This document shows, piece by piece, positions 55,050 through 62,579 of a DNA stretch of 64,000 nucleotides. Below the pieces are notes generated by a model. It did not search any database. It was given only the letters and a program-made list of their open reading frames with translations, and was not told where the DNA came from. Source of the stretch: Polaromonas sp. CF318. GTDB taxonomy: Bacteria > Pseudomonadota > Gammaproteobacteria > Burkholderiales > Burkholderiaceae_C. The position numbers were made by a program, and so were the translations under genes. Where the stretch lies: the NCBI RefSeq assembly GCF_000282655.1, contig NZ_AKIV01000135.1, forward strand, positions 1-64,000, written 5' to 3'. Each line of letters opens with the position of its first letter. The stretch's first letter is position 1.

Positions 55050-56005
55050 TTGGAAACCTTTGGCGATTTGGAGGGGGTGCGGGCTTTGCGGGGTGCGGGC
55101 GCCGCGGCGTCGGCATCGGCGCGCAGCCGGCTGGCGTGGCTGCCGTGCAACCAGGGCAGCACCGACTCGGCCAGCTGCGTCGCCGCCTTGAGCGAGTCTT
55201 TGGCGCTGTGGGCGACGGCGCTGCACAAGGCCTCGATCAGCGCCAGCACGGTGGCTTCGGAATTGGCGAAATACTGGCTCTCGGTGTGGGCGTAGAGCGC
55301 GACGCTGGCCAGCGGCGCCAGCGGCGATGTCACGCGGTCGGTCAGCGCCAGCACGGGCACGCCCGCGTCGTGCGCGCGGCGCGCCAGCAAGATCGTGTCG
55401 CTGAAATAGCGCGGGTAGGCGATGGCGATCAGCAGGTCCTCGGGCTTCAGGCGCGCCAGCACGCGCGCGCCGTAAGAGGAGCTCTCCACGCTGGCCAGCA
55501 GCTGGACGTTGTCGCAATACGGGTCCAGCGAGCGCTGCAGCAGCCCGCCCAGCCAGCTGCTGCTGCCGAAGCCGGCGATGTAGATGCGCCGTGCCTTCAG
55601 GATGGCCGCCACCGCCTGCTCGCAGCTCTGGGCATCCAGCGCTTGCCGTGTCAGCTCAATGTTGTGCTGGCTTTGCGCCAGCGCGGAAGCAAACACGTCG
55701 GCCACCGTGGCGGAGTGCTCCAGCTTGTTGCGCAGCTTCTCGACCGGGGCCAGTGTGGCTTCGAAACCCAGCACCAGCGCGGCGCGGAACTGCGGGTAGC
55801 CGTCAAATTCCAGCGCCCGCGCGAAGCGGTTGGCGGTGGCCACGGAAACCCCCAGCGTGGCGGCCAGCTCGTCGATGGGCATGGTCGCTGCTTGCAGGGG
55901 ATGGGCCAGCACATAGTCGGCCATCTGCCGGTGGGAGCGCGTCAGCGTCGGCAGCAAGCGCCCAATACGCTGTGCCATCGAAGGGTTGCCGGGAAATGTC
56001 GCCAT
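55046..56005 (-). CDS. RpiR-family regulator of the peptide-uptake operon
   Basis: A 319-aa protein with an RpiR helix-turn-helix (about 20-80: MPIDELAATLGVSVATANRFARALEFDGYPQFRAAL) and a SIS domain (about 130-265: RRIYIAGFGSSSWLGGLLQRSL, LKPEDLLIAIAYPRYFSDTILLARRAHDAGVPVLALTD), plus a basic Ala/Pro/Lys tail. It is the first gene of the gsi-like operon, translationally coupled to iaaA. A palindrome 23 bp upstream suggests autoregulation. MurR-like RpiR proteins sense murein sugar phosphates, which would fit a cell-wall peptide theme; this is inference. Confidence 0.88.
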   Translation of the reverse strand: MATFPGNPSMAQRIGRLLPTLTRSHRQMADYVLAHPLQAATMPIDELAATLGVSVATANRFARALEFDGYPQFRAALVLGFEATLAPVEKLRNKLEHSATVADVFASALAQSQHNIELTRQALDAQSCEQAVAAILKARRIYIAGFGSSSWLGGLLQRSLDPYCDNVQLLASVESSSYGARVLARLKPEDLLIAIAYPRYFSDTILLARRAHDAGVPVLALTDRVTSPLAPLASVALYAHTESQYFANSEATVLALIEALCSAVAHSAKDSLKAATQLAESVLPWLHGSHASRLRADADAAAPAPRKARTPSKSPKVSK

Positions 56006-56027
56006 CAGGGTCGAGAGCCGAATTGAA

Positions 56028-56043
56028 TGTATATAAATTTACA
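56028..56043. promoter_or_regulatory. Palindromic operator candidate upstream of RpiR-gsi operon
   Basis: TGTATATAAATTTACA is a 16-bp palindrome with six of eight pairs matching, in an AT-rich patch 23 bp before the RpiR start. RpiR-family regulators (e.g. HexR) bind TGTA-N7/8-TACA type sites. Probably the autoregulatory operator of this operon. Confidence 0.5.
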
Positions 56044-56178
56044 AACTAATTCATCATAACGAAATATTTGATCATTTCCAATTAAATTGAAGCCTGCGAT
56101 GCGTTGCAGGTTCAGGCGCGGGGTTCAGGAAGGTGCGGCCGGGGACACGGGCAACCGCCGGGGAAAGCGCAACAGGCC

Positions 56179-56472
56179 CTAGGCCCCGAGCTTTTTGTAG
56201 GCGCGGTCCATCTCTACGCTTTTGCTGGTGTCTTTCACGCCGCGCTTCAGGTCGCGCCCCGCCTGCTCGACGACCGGGTTGGGCTTGGCATTCGTCATGT
56301 CCACCGCCTGGTCCCGCTCGTGCGGCAGTTCCAGGCTGGACTCGACGGCGCCGTCCTTCAGGGTGTGCTGCTGGCCCGGACGCGAACGTTGTGTACGCGG
56401 GTCTTTGCCCGGCATGCCTTTGCTGGAGGCGGGTTGCGGGCGGCTGTTCAGGGGCGTGTTTTTAGGGACCAT
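56179..56472 (-). CDS. Hypothetical protein, 97 aa
   Basis: A small polar, Pro/Lys/Arg/Gln-rich protein with no hydrophobic segment, probably largely disordered with a C-terminal amphipathic helix (VVEQAGRDLKRGVKDTSKSVEMDRAYKKLGA). The CDS uses a clear ATG and has balanced codon use. No family recognised. An 18-bp motif shared with the region before the sensor gene (62436) lies about 55 bp upstream. Confidence 0.62.
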   Translation of the reverse strand: MVPKNTPLNSRPQPASSKGMPGKDPRTQRSRPGQQHTLKDGAVESSLELPHERDQAVDMTNAKPNPVVEQAGRDLKRGVKDTSKSVEMDRAYKKLGA

Positions 56473-56524
56473 GGGACGACTCTGCGCGTCCCGCCGCGCC
56501 GGCCCTGTCAGCCCGCAAAATCAG

Positions 56525-56542
56525 GCCCTGTAGGAGAAGGCC
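56525..56542. repeat. Shared 18-bp motif, copy 1
   Basis: gccctgtaggagaaggcc occurs here and, with a single base change, at 62436-62453. This copy lies between the FMN reductase end and the small hypothetical gene start, in that gene's upstream region. A regulatory role is possible but unproven. Confidence 0.4.
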
Positions 56543-56566
56543 ACTTGAGGCGGCTTCGCCGAGCCC

Positions 56567-57142
56567 TCAGGCCGCCAGAAAGCTCGCGGCCTGCGCCAGC
56601 GCCGCCGTGTCGGCCTTGACGGCGTCGGGTGGCCCGCCTTTGCCCCACAGCTCGCCGCCGTAGTTCATGGCCATGAATTGCGCGCACAGGCGGATGGAGT
56701 CGACCATGGGCTGCGCCTTGGCGCGGTCGCCGCTGGTGGTGATGAGCCACAGCGTTTTTTTCGCCATCTCTTCCTTGAAGGGCAGGCCGGGCACGCGCAT
56801 CCAGGCGCTCCAGTGGTCCAGGTAGATCTTCAGCGGCGCCGGGATGCTGTACCAGTAGACCGGGGCCACGAACACGATGTCGGTGGCGGCCAGGGTTGCG
56901 TCCAGCAGGGTCTTCATGTCGCCCTCGGGCATGGGGTATTGGCCCGTGGTGTGGCGCTGGTCCACAAACAGCGGCATTTTCATGCGCGACAAATGGTGCC
57001 AGGCCTGGGGCGTGCCGGCCGGCAGCGCCGCGGCGGCCTGCCGGGCCAGCCATTCGGTGTTGCCCAGTGCGCCGGGTTCGCGCGTGGAGGTGGCCAGGAA
57101 GAGGAATTGGGAGGCGGGGGAGGCGGCATTCATGGCGGCCAT
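56567..57142 (-). CDS. NAD(P)H-dependent FMN reductase / flavodoxin-like oxidoreductase
   Basis: A 191-aa flavodoxin-fold protein: FLFLATSTREPGALGNTEWLARQ (FMN phosphate loop), VFVAPVYWYSIPAPLKIYLDHWSAWMR and LITTSGDRAKAQPMVDSIRLCAQFMAMNYGG. Such enzymes reduce FMN, quinones or nitro compounds. Start at 57142 or the ATG at 57133; neither has a strong Shine-Dalgarno. It is divergent from the VOC gene. Confidence 0.83.
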   Translation of the reverse strand: MAAMNAASPASQFLFLATSTREPGALGNTEWLARQAAAALPAGTPQAWHHLSRMKMPLFVDQRHTTGQYPMPEGDMKTLLDATLAATDIVFVAPVYWYSIPAPLKIYLDHWSAWMRVPGLPFKEEMAKKTLWLITTSGDRAKAQPMVDSIRLCAQFMAMNYGGELWGKGGPPDAVKADTAALAQAASFLAA

Positions 57143-57229
57143 GGTAGCGGCAGCCGCGAGCCCTTGCCGCTGTGGGGTTTGGGCCCGCGTGCCAGAATCA
57201 CGCACCGATTCACTGGAGCCGCCCTCGCC

Positions 57230-57652
57230 ATGATCCGTATTCGCGACATCGACCACATCGTCCTGCGGGTCAGCGACCTCATGGGCATGCTGCGCTTTTA
57301 CCAGCAGGTGCTGGGCTGCAGCCTGGAGCGCCGGCAGGACGCCATCGGCCTGGTGCAGCTGCGCGCCGGGCGCTCGCTGGTGGACCTGGTGCCGGTGGAC
57401 GGCCCGCTGGGCAAGGCCGGCGGCGCGGCGCCGGGCAAGGAGGGCCGCAATGTCGACCATGTCTGCTTTCGCGTGGAGCCCTTTGATGCCGAGGCCTTGC
57501 GCCGCCACCTGGCGGCCCATGGCGTCGAGGCGGGCGAGGTGGAATCGCGTTATGGCGCCGAGGGCGAGGGGCCTTCGATCTACCTCAATGACCCGGAAGG
57601 CAACACCGTGGAACTCAAGGGCCCGCCCTGGCCCGAGGGCGGCAAGCCTTAG
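57230..57652 (+). CDS. VOC-family protein (glyoxalase/dioxygenase superfamily)
   Basis: A 140-aa vicinal-oxygen-chelate protein: DIDHIVLRVSDLMGMLRFYQQVLGC (first metal His9), QLRAGRSLVDLVPV, NVDHVCFRVEPFDAEALRRHL (second His) and IYLNDPEGNTVELKGP (metal Glu). One or two beta-alpha-beta-beta-beta modules, like glyoxalase I or fosfomycin-resistance relatives. It starts at the ATG right before the domain and is convergent with the LysE gene. Substrate unknown. Confidence 0.87.
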   Translation: MIRIRDIDHIVLRVSDLMGMLRFYQQVLGCSLERRQDAIGLVQLRAGRSLVDLVPVDGPLGKAGGAAPGKEGRNVDHVCFRVEPFDAEALRRHLAAHGVEAGEVESRYGAEGEGPSIYLNDPEGNTVELKGPPWPEGGKP

Positions 57653-57661
57653 AGCGGCTTC

Positions 57662-58297
57662 CTAAAACTGCCGCCAGCCCTGCCAGGCCGTGAAGCCGGC
57701 GCACACGATCAGCACGGCGCCCACGGCCCGCGCCATCACCACGCCGGCGCCCGGCCGGTCGGCCAGCCACTGGCGCGCGCCGGCGGCAGCCAATGCCAGC
57801 GAGCCATACACACCGGTCTGGGTCAGCGCGATGATCAGGCCCAGCGCCAGCGCCTGTATCCACAGCGAGCCGTATTCCAGCCGCAGGAACTGCGGAAAAA
57901 TCGCCAGCATGAACAAATAGGCTTTGGGGTTGAGCAGGCAGGTCAGCGCGGCCTGGCGGAAGGTGCGCCACGGCGGGCTTTCCTGCAGCACCGGCAGGCC
58001 GCCGAACACCGAACTGCTGCGGGTCAGCGACCAGCCTATCCAGGCGATATAGAGGCTGCCGGCCAGCAGCATCACGTTGACCATGCCGGGCACCAGCTTC
58101 AGCACGATGCCCAGCCCCAGCGCACCGGCCACCACGTGGCAGACGCCGCCGGCGACGATACCGCCGACCGCGAACAGGCCGGCGCGGCGCCCGCCGGTCA
58201 GCGAGCTGGCCATCACAAAAGCCATGTCCATGCCGGGCAGGATGATGATGCCCAGCACCATCAGGAAAAACAGCCAGAGGTGGGTGAACTGGTCCAT
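57662..58297 (-). CDS. LysE/RhtB-family amino acid exporter
   Basis: A 211-aa membrane protein with six predicted helices and LysE motifs: ILPGMDMAFVMASSLTGGRRAGLFAVGGIVAG near the N-terminus and FRQAALTCLLNPKAYLFMLAIFPQFL in the middle. It exports amino acids or homoserine lactone-like compounds. It follows the gene at 58310 by 12 bp on the same strand. Confidence 0.88.
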   Translation of the reverse strand: MDQFTHLWLFFLMVLGIIILPGMDMAFVMASSLTGGRRAGLFAVGGIVAGGVCHVVAGALGLGIVLKLVPGMVNVMLLAGSLYIAWIGWSLTRSSSVFGGLPVLQESPPWRTFRQAALTCLLNPKAYLFMLAIFPQFLRLEYGSLWIQALALGLIIALTQTGVYGSLALAAAGARQWLADRPGAGVVMARAVGAVLIVCAGFTAWQGWRQF

Positions 58298-58309
58298 GCC
58301 GATGCCCTC

Positions 58310-58831
58310 CTAGCGCATGGCGGAGTAGGCCGGCCGGGCCAGGTCCATGACCCAGTTGGGTTCCCAGTGGCGGCCGCCGTCTTCGGAAAAAGCCTGCTCC
58401 CAGCGGGCGCGGGTGGGCGTGATGCCTGACCAGGTAAAGCGCACCCGCACCGGCCGGCCTTCATGGCTGTCATGGCCCTCGAAACGGCCCGTGCCGTCCA
58501 CAAACGCGCCCGTCACCGGCGGCTGCATCAGGCCGTCGCTGTGGCTGACCCAGTAAAGGCTCCAGAGCCGGGTCTGCGGGCTGAAAAAACGCAGCGACAT
58601 GCCCAGGGTCTGCTTGCCGTCCACGACGAGGTCGTTCATATTGCCCAGGCCGCCCAGCAGCAGCGCGCCGTCCTGCACGGCCTCAAAACGCTCCCACTCG
58701 GTGCAGCCCGCCAGGCGCTTTTTGAGCCGCTTGTTGCTGACCAGCCAGCGCCCTGCGATGAAGTTGAAGTCGTGCCGCCCGTCGTTCAGCAGGGACGGAT
58801 CCAGGGGTTTGGGCAGGGTAGTGGTGGTCAT
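58310..58831 (-). CDS. DUF1579-like hypothetical protein
   Basis: A 173-aa soluble protein, probably a beta-barrel lipocalin-like fold: NDGRHDFNFIAGRWLVSNKRLKKRLAGCTEWERFEAVQDGALLLGGLGNMND, RFFSPQTRLWSLYWVSHSDG and FEGHDSHEGRPVRVRFTWSGI. The pattern (W-x-V at the start, G-N-x-D, FDP-like and W-x-x-Y-W segments) fits the DUF1579 type. No known activity. Probably one operon with the LysE gene. Confidence 0.68.
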   Translation of the reverse strand: MTTTTLPKPLDPSLLNDGRHDFNFIAGRWLVSNKRLKKRLAGCTEWERFEAVQDGALLLGGLGNMNDLVVDGKQTLGMSLRFFSPQTRLWSLYWVSHSDGLMQPPVTGAFVDGTGRFEGHDSHEGRPVRVRFTWSGITPTRARWEQAFSEDGGRHWEPNWVMDLARPAYSAMR

Positions 58832-58944
58832 GGTTTCAAAGCGCTTGTGGCGCCCCGTGATACGTTGGCGATACCTGTGGAAAAACCCAGTTTATGAATG
58901 TAATAGGGCTCTTTCAGCCCTAATTGGGCGTTAGACTTTTCGGC

Positions 58945-59895
58945 ATGTATTCCCCGACCACCCGTGTATTGACCGTGCTGGAACTGCTGCAGTCCCATGG
59001 GCGCATGAGCGGCGCCGAACTGGCGCGGCGGCTGGAGGTGGACGGCCGCACCTTGCGCCGCTACATCGCCAAGCTGGAGGACCTGGGCATTCCGGTAGTG
59101 GCCGAACGCGGCCGCTACGGCTGCTACAGCCTGATCGCCGGCTTCAAGCTGCCGCCCATGATGTTCACCGACGACGAAGCCCTGGCGCTGTCCCTGGGCT
59201 TGCTGGCCGCGCGCAGCCTGGGGCTGGCCGAGGCCGCGCCCGCCGCGCAAAGCGCGCAGGCCAAGCTCGAACGCGTGATGCCGCACAACCTGAAAAACCG
59301 CGTTCGCGGGCTTGGTGAAACGGTGACGCTGGACCTGCGCCGCGCCGACGCGCCCGGCGACAACACCGCCTTGCTGGCCCTGAGCGCCGCCGCGCACGGC
59401 TGGCAGCGCGTGCACATGGCTTACCAGTCGGCCGAGGGCGAGGTCACCGAGCGCGAGTTCGACGCCTACGGCCTGGTGTTTCGCAAGGGCCGCTGGTATG
59501 CGGCGGGCTGGTGCCACCTGCGCGGCGCGCTGCGTTCATTCCGGCTGGACCGGGTGCGCGAGGTGCGCGCCCTCAATGTGGTGTTCACGCCGCCGGCCGA
59601 CTTCGACGCCGTGCAGCACCTGGCGCTGGGCCTGGCGACCATGCCGCGCAGCAACACCGTGCGGCTGCTTCTGCACACCGACCTGCAGACCGCGCAGATG
59701 GAGTTGCCCGACAGCGTGGGCGTGTTCCAGCCCAGCGAGGAGGGGGTGCTGCTGCACAGCCAGACCGACCACCTGGGCTGGTTCGCGCGGCAGCTGATGC
59801 GTTTGTCTTTTTCCTTCGACGTCCAGGAGCCGGCGGCCTTGCGCGTCGCGCTGCGCGAGCATGCGCAGCGCACCCTGGAGCAGCACGCCGCTTAG
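58945..59895 (+). CDS. WYL-domain transcriptional regulator (YafY/DeoR-like HTH)
   Basis: A 316-aa regulator with an N-terminal HTH_11 (residues 7-58: RVLTVLELLQSHGRMSGAELARRLEVDGRTLRRYIAKLEDLGIPVVAERGRYGCY) and a WYL domain (about 140-215, FDAYGLVFRKGRWYAAGWCHLRGALRSFRLDRV) plus a WCX C-terminal extension. ATG 58945 is chosen over an upstream TTG. WYL proteins bind nucleic acid or small ligands. It is divergent from the DUF1579-like/LysE pair, which it may control. Confidence 0.9.
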   Translation: MYSPTTRVLTVLELLQSHGRMSGAELARRLEVDGRTLRRYIAKLEDLGIPVVAERGRYGCYSLIAGFKLPPMMFTDDEALALSLGLLAARSLGLAEAAPAAQSAQAKLERVMPHNLKNRVRGLGETVTLDLRRADAPGDNTALLALSAAAHGWQRVHMAYQSAEGEVTEREFDAYGLVFRKGRWYAAGWCHLRGALRSFRLDRVREVRALNVVFTPPADFDAVQHLALGLATMPRSNTVRLLLHTDLQTAQMELPDSVGVFQPSEEGVLLHSQTDHLGWFARQLMRLSFSFDVQEPAALRVALREHAQRTLEQHAA

Positions 59896-59902
59896 GCCGT
59901 GA

Positions 59903-61252
59903 TCAGGCGGTCCTGGTTTGCAGGCGGCCGCCGCCGCGGTCCTGCCCGTAAAAACCGAAATCCATGGCCGGCACTTCGCCGCTGATCAGCTCGGCGATGG
60001 CCTTGCCCGAGCCCGCGCCGTGCGTCCAGCCCAGCGTGCCATGGCCGGCGTTGACCCAGAGGCGGCCGACCCTGGTCTTGCCGATATAGGGGATGTTGGT
60101 GGGCGTCGCGGGGCGCAGGCCGGTCCAGAAGTTCGGCGTGCCGCCTTGCTCTTCCAGGCGGGTATCGCACACGCCCGGCAACACTTCCTCGATGCGATCG
60201 GCCAGCATTTTGCAGCGGGCCTTGGCCAGCGGCGTGTCCAGCGAAAGGTCGTAGCCGCCGACCTCAATGGTGCCGGCAACGCGCAGGTGGTCGCCCAGCC
60301 GGCTCATCGCGCATTTGACTTCGTCGTCGATGGTGCTGACAAAAGGCGCCAGTTCCGGCTTGAGCAGCTTGAAGGTGGCGCTGTAGCCCTTGCCGGGATA
60401 GATGGGCAGGTCGACGCCCACGGTGCGCAGCAGCGGCGCCGTGTGGGAGCCGCAGGCCACGACGATTTCGTCGGCCTTGAGCCGGACCAGCTCTTCGTTC
60501 TCACCGCGTATCGTGCGCGGCCGCACGGCGACGGACTCGATGGCGCCGCCGGTTTTCTCCAGCCGCTCTATGTCGTGGCCGTAGAGGAAACGCGCGCCGC
60601 GGGCGGCGCAGCGCTGCGCCAGCGCCTGGGTGAAAACGCGGGCGTCGCCGCTTTCGTCGCTGGCGGTGTAGGTGCCGCCCACGATGCGGTGCGCGAAGGA
60701 TTTGAAGGCCGGCTCTATGGCCAGCAGTTCGGCCGTGCTCACCACGCGTCGCGCCACGCCGTATTTGCGCATCAAGGCCGCGGCCTCGCCGGCCGTGTCA
60801 AAGGTCTTCTGGTCGGTGTAGTAGTGCGCGATGCCGCGCTCCAGCCGGTTGTATTCGATGCCGGTGGCGGCCACCACCTCCTTGAGCGCCGCATGGCTGT
60901 AGGCGCCCAGGGCCACCAACTGCTGCACGTTGCGCTCGAAGGCGGTGTCGTTGCACTGCGCCAGGAACTGCAGGCCCCAGCGCCACTGCTGCCAGCCTTC
61001 GCCGAAAGGCAGCTGCGGGCGGAACAGCAGCGGCGCGTCGTCCCGGAACATCCATTTGAGCGCCTTCAGCGGCGCGTCCTTGTTGGCCCAGGGCTCGCAA
61101 TAGCTGACGGAAATCTGCGCCGCGTTGCCGAAACTGGTTTCCATCGCCGCGTCGGGCTGGCGGTCCACCACCGTGACCTCGTGGCCGCGTTCCAGCAGAT
61201 GCCAGGCGGTGCTCACGCCGATGATGCCGGCCCCTAAAACTACAACTTTCAT
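59903..61252 (-). CDS. dadA: D-amino acid dehydrogenase
   Basis: A 449-aa flavoprotein with N-terminal FAD-binding VVVLGAGIIGVSTAWHLLERGHEVTVVDRQP, ETSFGNAAQISVSYCEPWANKDAPLKALKWM typical of DadA, and C-terminal WTGLRPATPTNIPYIGKTRVGRLWVNAGHGTLGWTHGAGSGK. It oxidises D-amino acids to oxo acids and ammonia on the inner membrane. It starts at ATG 61252 (a GTG is adjacent upstream) and is divergent from an ArgP-like LysR gene. With the DppA and DmpA peptidases nearby it could use released D-residues. Confidence 0.92.
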   Translation of the reverse strand: MKVVVLGAGIIGVSTAWHLLERGHEVTVVDRQPDAAMETSFGNAAQISVSYCEPWANKDAPLKALKWMFRDDAPLLFRPQLPFGEGWQQWRWGLQFLAQCNDTAFERNVQQLVALGAYSHAALKEVVAATGIEYNRLERGIAHYYTDQKTFDTAGEAAALMRKYGVARRVVSTAELLAIEPAFKSFAHRIVGGTYTASDESGDARVFTQALAQRCAARGARFLYGHDIERLEKTGGAIESVAVRPRTIRGENEELVRLKADEIVVACGSHTAPLLRTVGVDLPIYPGKGYSATFKLLKPELAPFVSTIDDEVKCAMSRLGDHLRVAGTIEVGGYDLSLDTPLAKARCKMLADRIEEVLPGVCDTRLEEQGGTPNFWTGLRPATPTNIPYIGKTRVGRLWVNAGHGTLGWTHGAGSGKAIAELISGEVPAMDFGFYGQDRGGGRLQTRTA

Positions 61253-61292
61253 CACGAACCCCTTTGCAACATTCCAGTGTGAAGGATGTTGC

Positions 61293-61386
61293 TTTCAATT
61301 AATAGAAAAATTAAACTCTCAGTGAAAACATCAGAACAGCTAATAAAGCTAAAAAGCGCCGGTAGCTGGCACAACTAGCACAACTG
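61293..61386. promoter_or_regulatory. dadA-argP divergent control region: dyad and tandem repeat
   Basis: The 169-bp intergenic region holds TTTC-N8-GAAA (61293-61308), a LysR-type dyad 41 bp before dadA, and a direct 9-bp repeat GCACAACTA/GCACAACTG (61369-61386) 36 bp before the LysR gene. Divergent LysR genes usually bind in such regions to regulate both sides. Exact sites are inferred. Confidence 0.38.
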
Positions 61387-61421
61387 GTAGAGCAAATAGA
61401 CAACGGAAGAGGGGATGCGGG

Positions 61422-62366
61422 ATGAGTACTTTTGACCCTGATGCACTCGAATGCCTGGCGGCGATTGTGGAAGAAGGCGGTTTTGAGCGCGCGGCCCAGC
61501 GCCTGTCCATCACCCAGTCGGCGGTGTCGCAGCGCCTGCGGGCCCTGGAGGCCCAGGTCGGCACCGTGCTGATCGTGCGCAGCCGGCCGCTCAAGCCCAC
61601 CTCGGCCGGCCAGCTGTTGCTTAAACACACCAAAATGCTGCGCCTTCTGCGCGCCGACCTCGAGCGCGACCTCAAGGAGCTGGCGCCCAGTTCGCTGGGC
61701 GGCGCGCGCGAGGAAGAACGCATTTCCATCGCCATCAACGCCGACAGCATCGCCACCTGGGCCTTGCCGGCGCTGACCGAGCTGGTGCAGCAGGGCCTGC
61801 CCATGGAAATCATCCACGACGACCAGAATTTCACCCATGAATGGCTGCGCGAAGGCCAGGTGCTGGGCTGCGTGACCACGCTCAAGCAGGCGCTGCGCGG
61901 CTGCAAGGTGGAGCCGCTGGGCGCGATGCAGTACATCGCGGTGGCCGCGCCGGCTTTCGCGCAGGGCCGGCTCGGCCAGCGTGACGGCGGCGGCGACAGG
62001 CCTGCCGCGCCCCTGCTCACGCAATACAACTTCCGCGAAGTGCCTTTTATCGCCTTCAACCGCAAGGACGAATTGCCGGTCGATTTTGTGGGCAAGGCCT
62101 TCGGGCTCAAGCGTGTCACCCTGAACCAGCTGTTCGTGCCTTCGTCGGAAGGCATGGTCAGGGCCGTGCTGGCGGGCTGGGGCGTCAGCGTGGTGCCCCG
62201 CCTGCTGGCGCAGGGTCTCATAGACCAGGGCCAACTGGTCAATGTGGCGCCCCACTACACGCTGCCCGTTCAGCTGTACTGGCATTGCTGGAACCTGGAA
62301 TCCGAGGTTCTGGACGCGCTGACGGCCGCGCTCAAGCAGACCGCGGCCCAGTCGTTGGTGCCCTGA
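61422..62366 (+). CDS. argP: LysR-type regulator, ArgP/LysG family
   Basis: A 314-aa LysR protein with HTH FERAAQRLSITQSAVSQRLRALEAQVGTVLIVRSRPLKPTSAGQLLLKH (residues 20-70). It has ArgP hallmarks in the effector domain: ISIAINADSIATWALPAL, HEWLREGQVLGCVTTLKQALRGCKVEPLGAMQYIAVAAP and GVSVVPRLLAQGLIDQGQL. ArgP senses lysine or arginine and activates argO or dap/lys genes. Being divergent from dadA, it may control D- or basic amino acid catabolism here. Confidence 0.9.
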   Translation: MSTFDPDALECLAAIVEEGGFERAAQRLSITQSAVSQRLRALEAQVGTVLIVRSRPLKPTSAGQLLLKHTKMLRLLRADLERDLKELAPSSLGGAREEERISIAINADSIATWALPALTELVQQGLPMEIIHDDQNFTHEWLREGQVLGCVTTLKQALRGCKVEPLGAMQYIAVAAPAFAQGRLGQRDGGGDRPAAPLLTQYNFREVPFIAFNRKDELPVDFVGKAFGLKRVTLNQLFVPSSEGMVRAVLAGWGVSVVPRLLAQGLIDQGQLVNVAPHYTLPVQLYWHCWNLESEVLDALTAALKQTAAQSLVP

Positions 62367-62435
62367 CGCGCGGCCGGCCGGTTCAGGCCGGAGCAAACCC
62401 TTGGTATTCAATTTACCGCTGCCAGGGGAGGCATA

Positions 62436-62453
62436 GCCCTGTAGGACAAGGCC
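62436..62453. repeat. Shared 18-bp motif, copy 2
   Basis: gccctgtaggacaaggcc, 17 of 18 identical to 56525-56542. It lies about 125 bp upstream of the sensor gene, in a 213-bp region that otherwise shows only a GC-rich hairpin (62374-62391) and no gene. Confidence 0.4.
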
Positions 62454-62579
62454 GGGGATAGAGACTTATGGCCTCAGTTCGGGGACTATTCCCATTTACA
62501 AAAGCCCGGGGGGTAAGCACACTGCAAAAGCCACGCGGGGCAGGCTGCTGCGTGGCGTGAAAGGCATAAGGTAATCCGA

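Noticed and set aside
61377-61400. tRNA-like string AACTGGTAGAGCAA before the LysR gene
   Set aside because: It resembles a D-arm, but no acceptor, anticodon or T-arm can be folded around it.
62374-62391. CCGGCC-N6-GGCCGG hairpin after argP
   Set aside because: No following T-tract; it could be a weak terminator but there is no support beyond the short stem.
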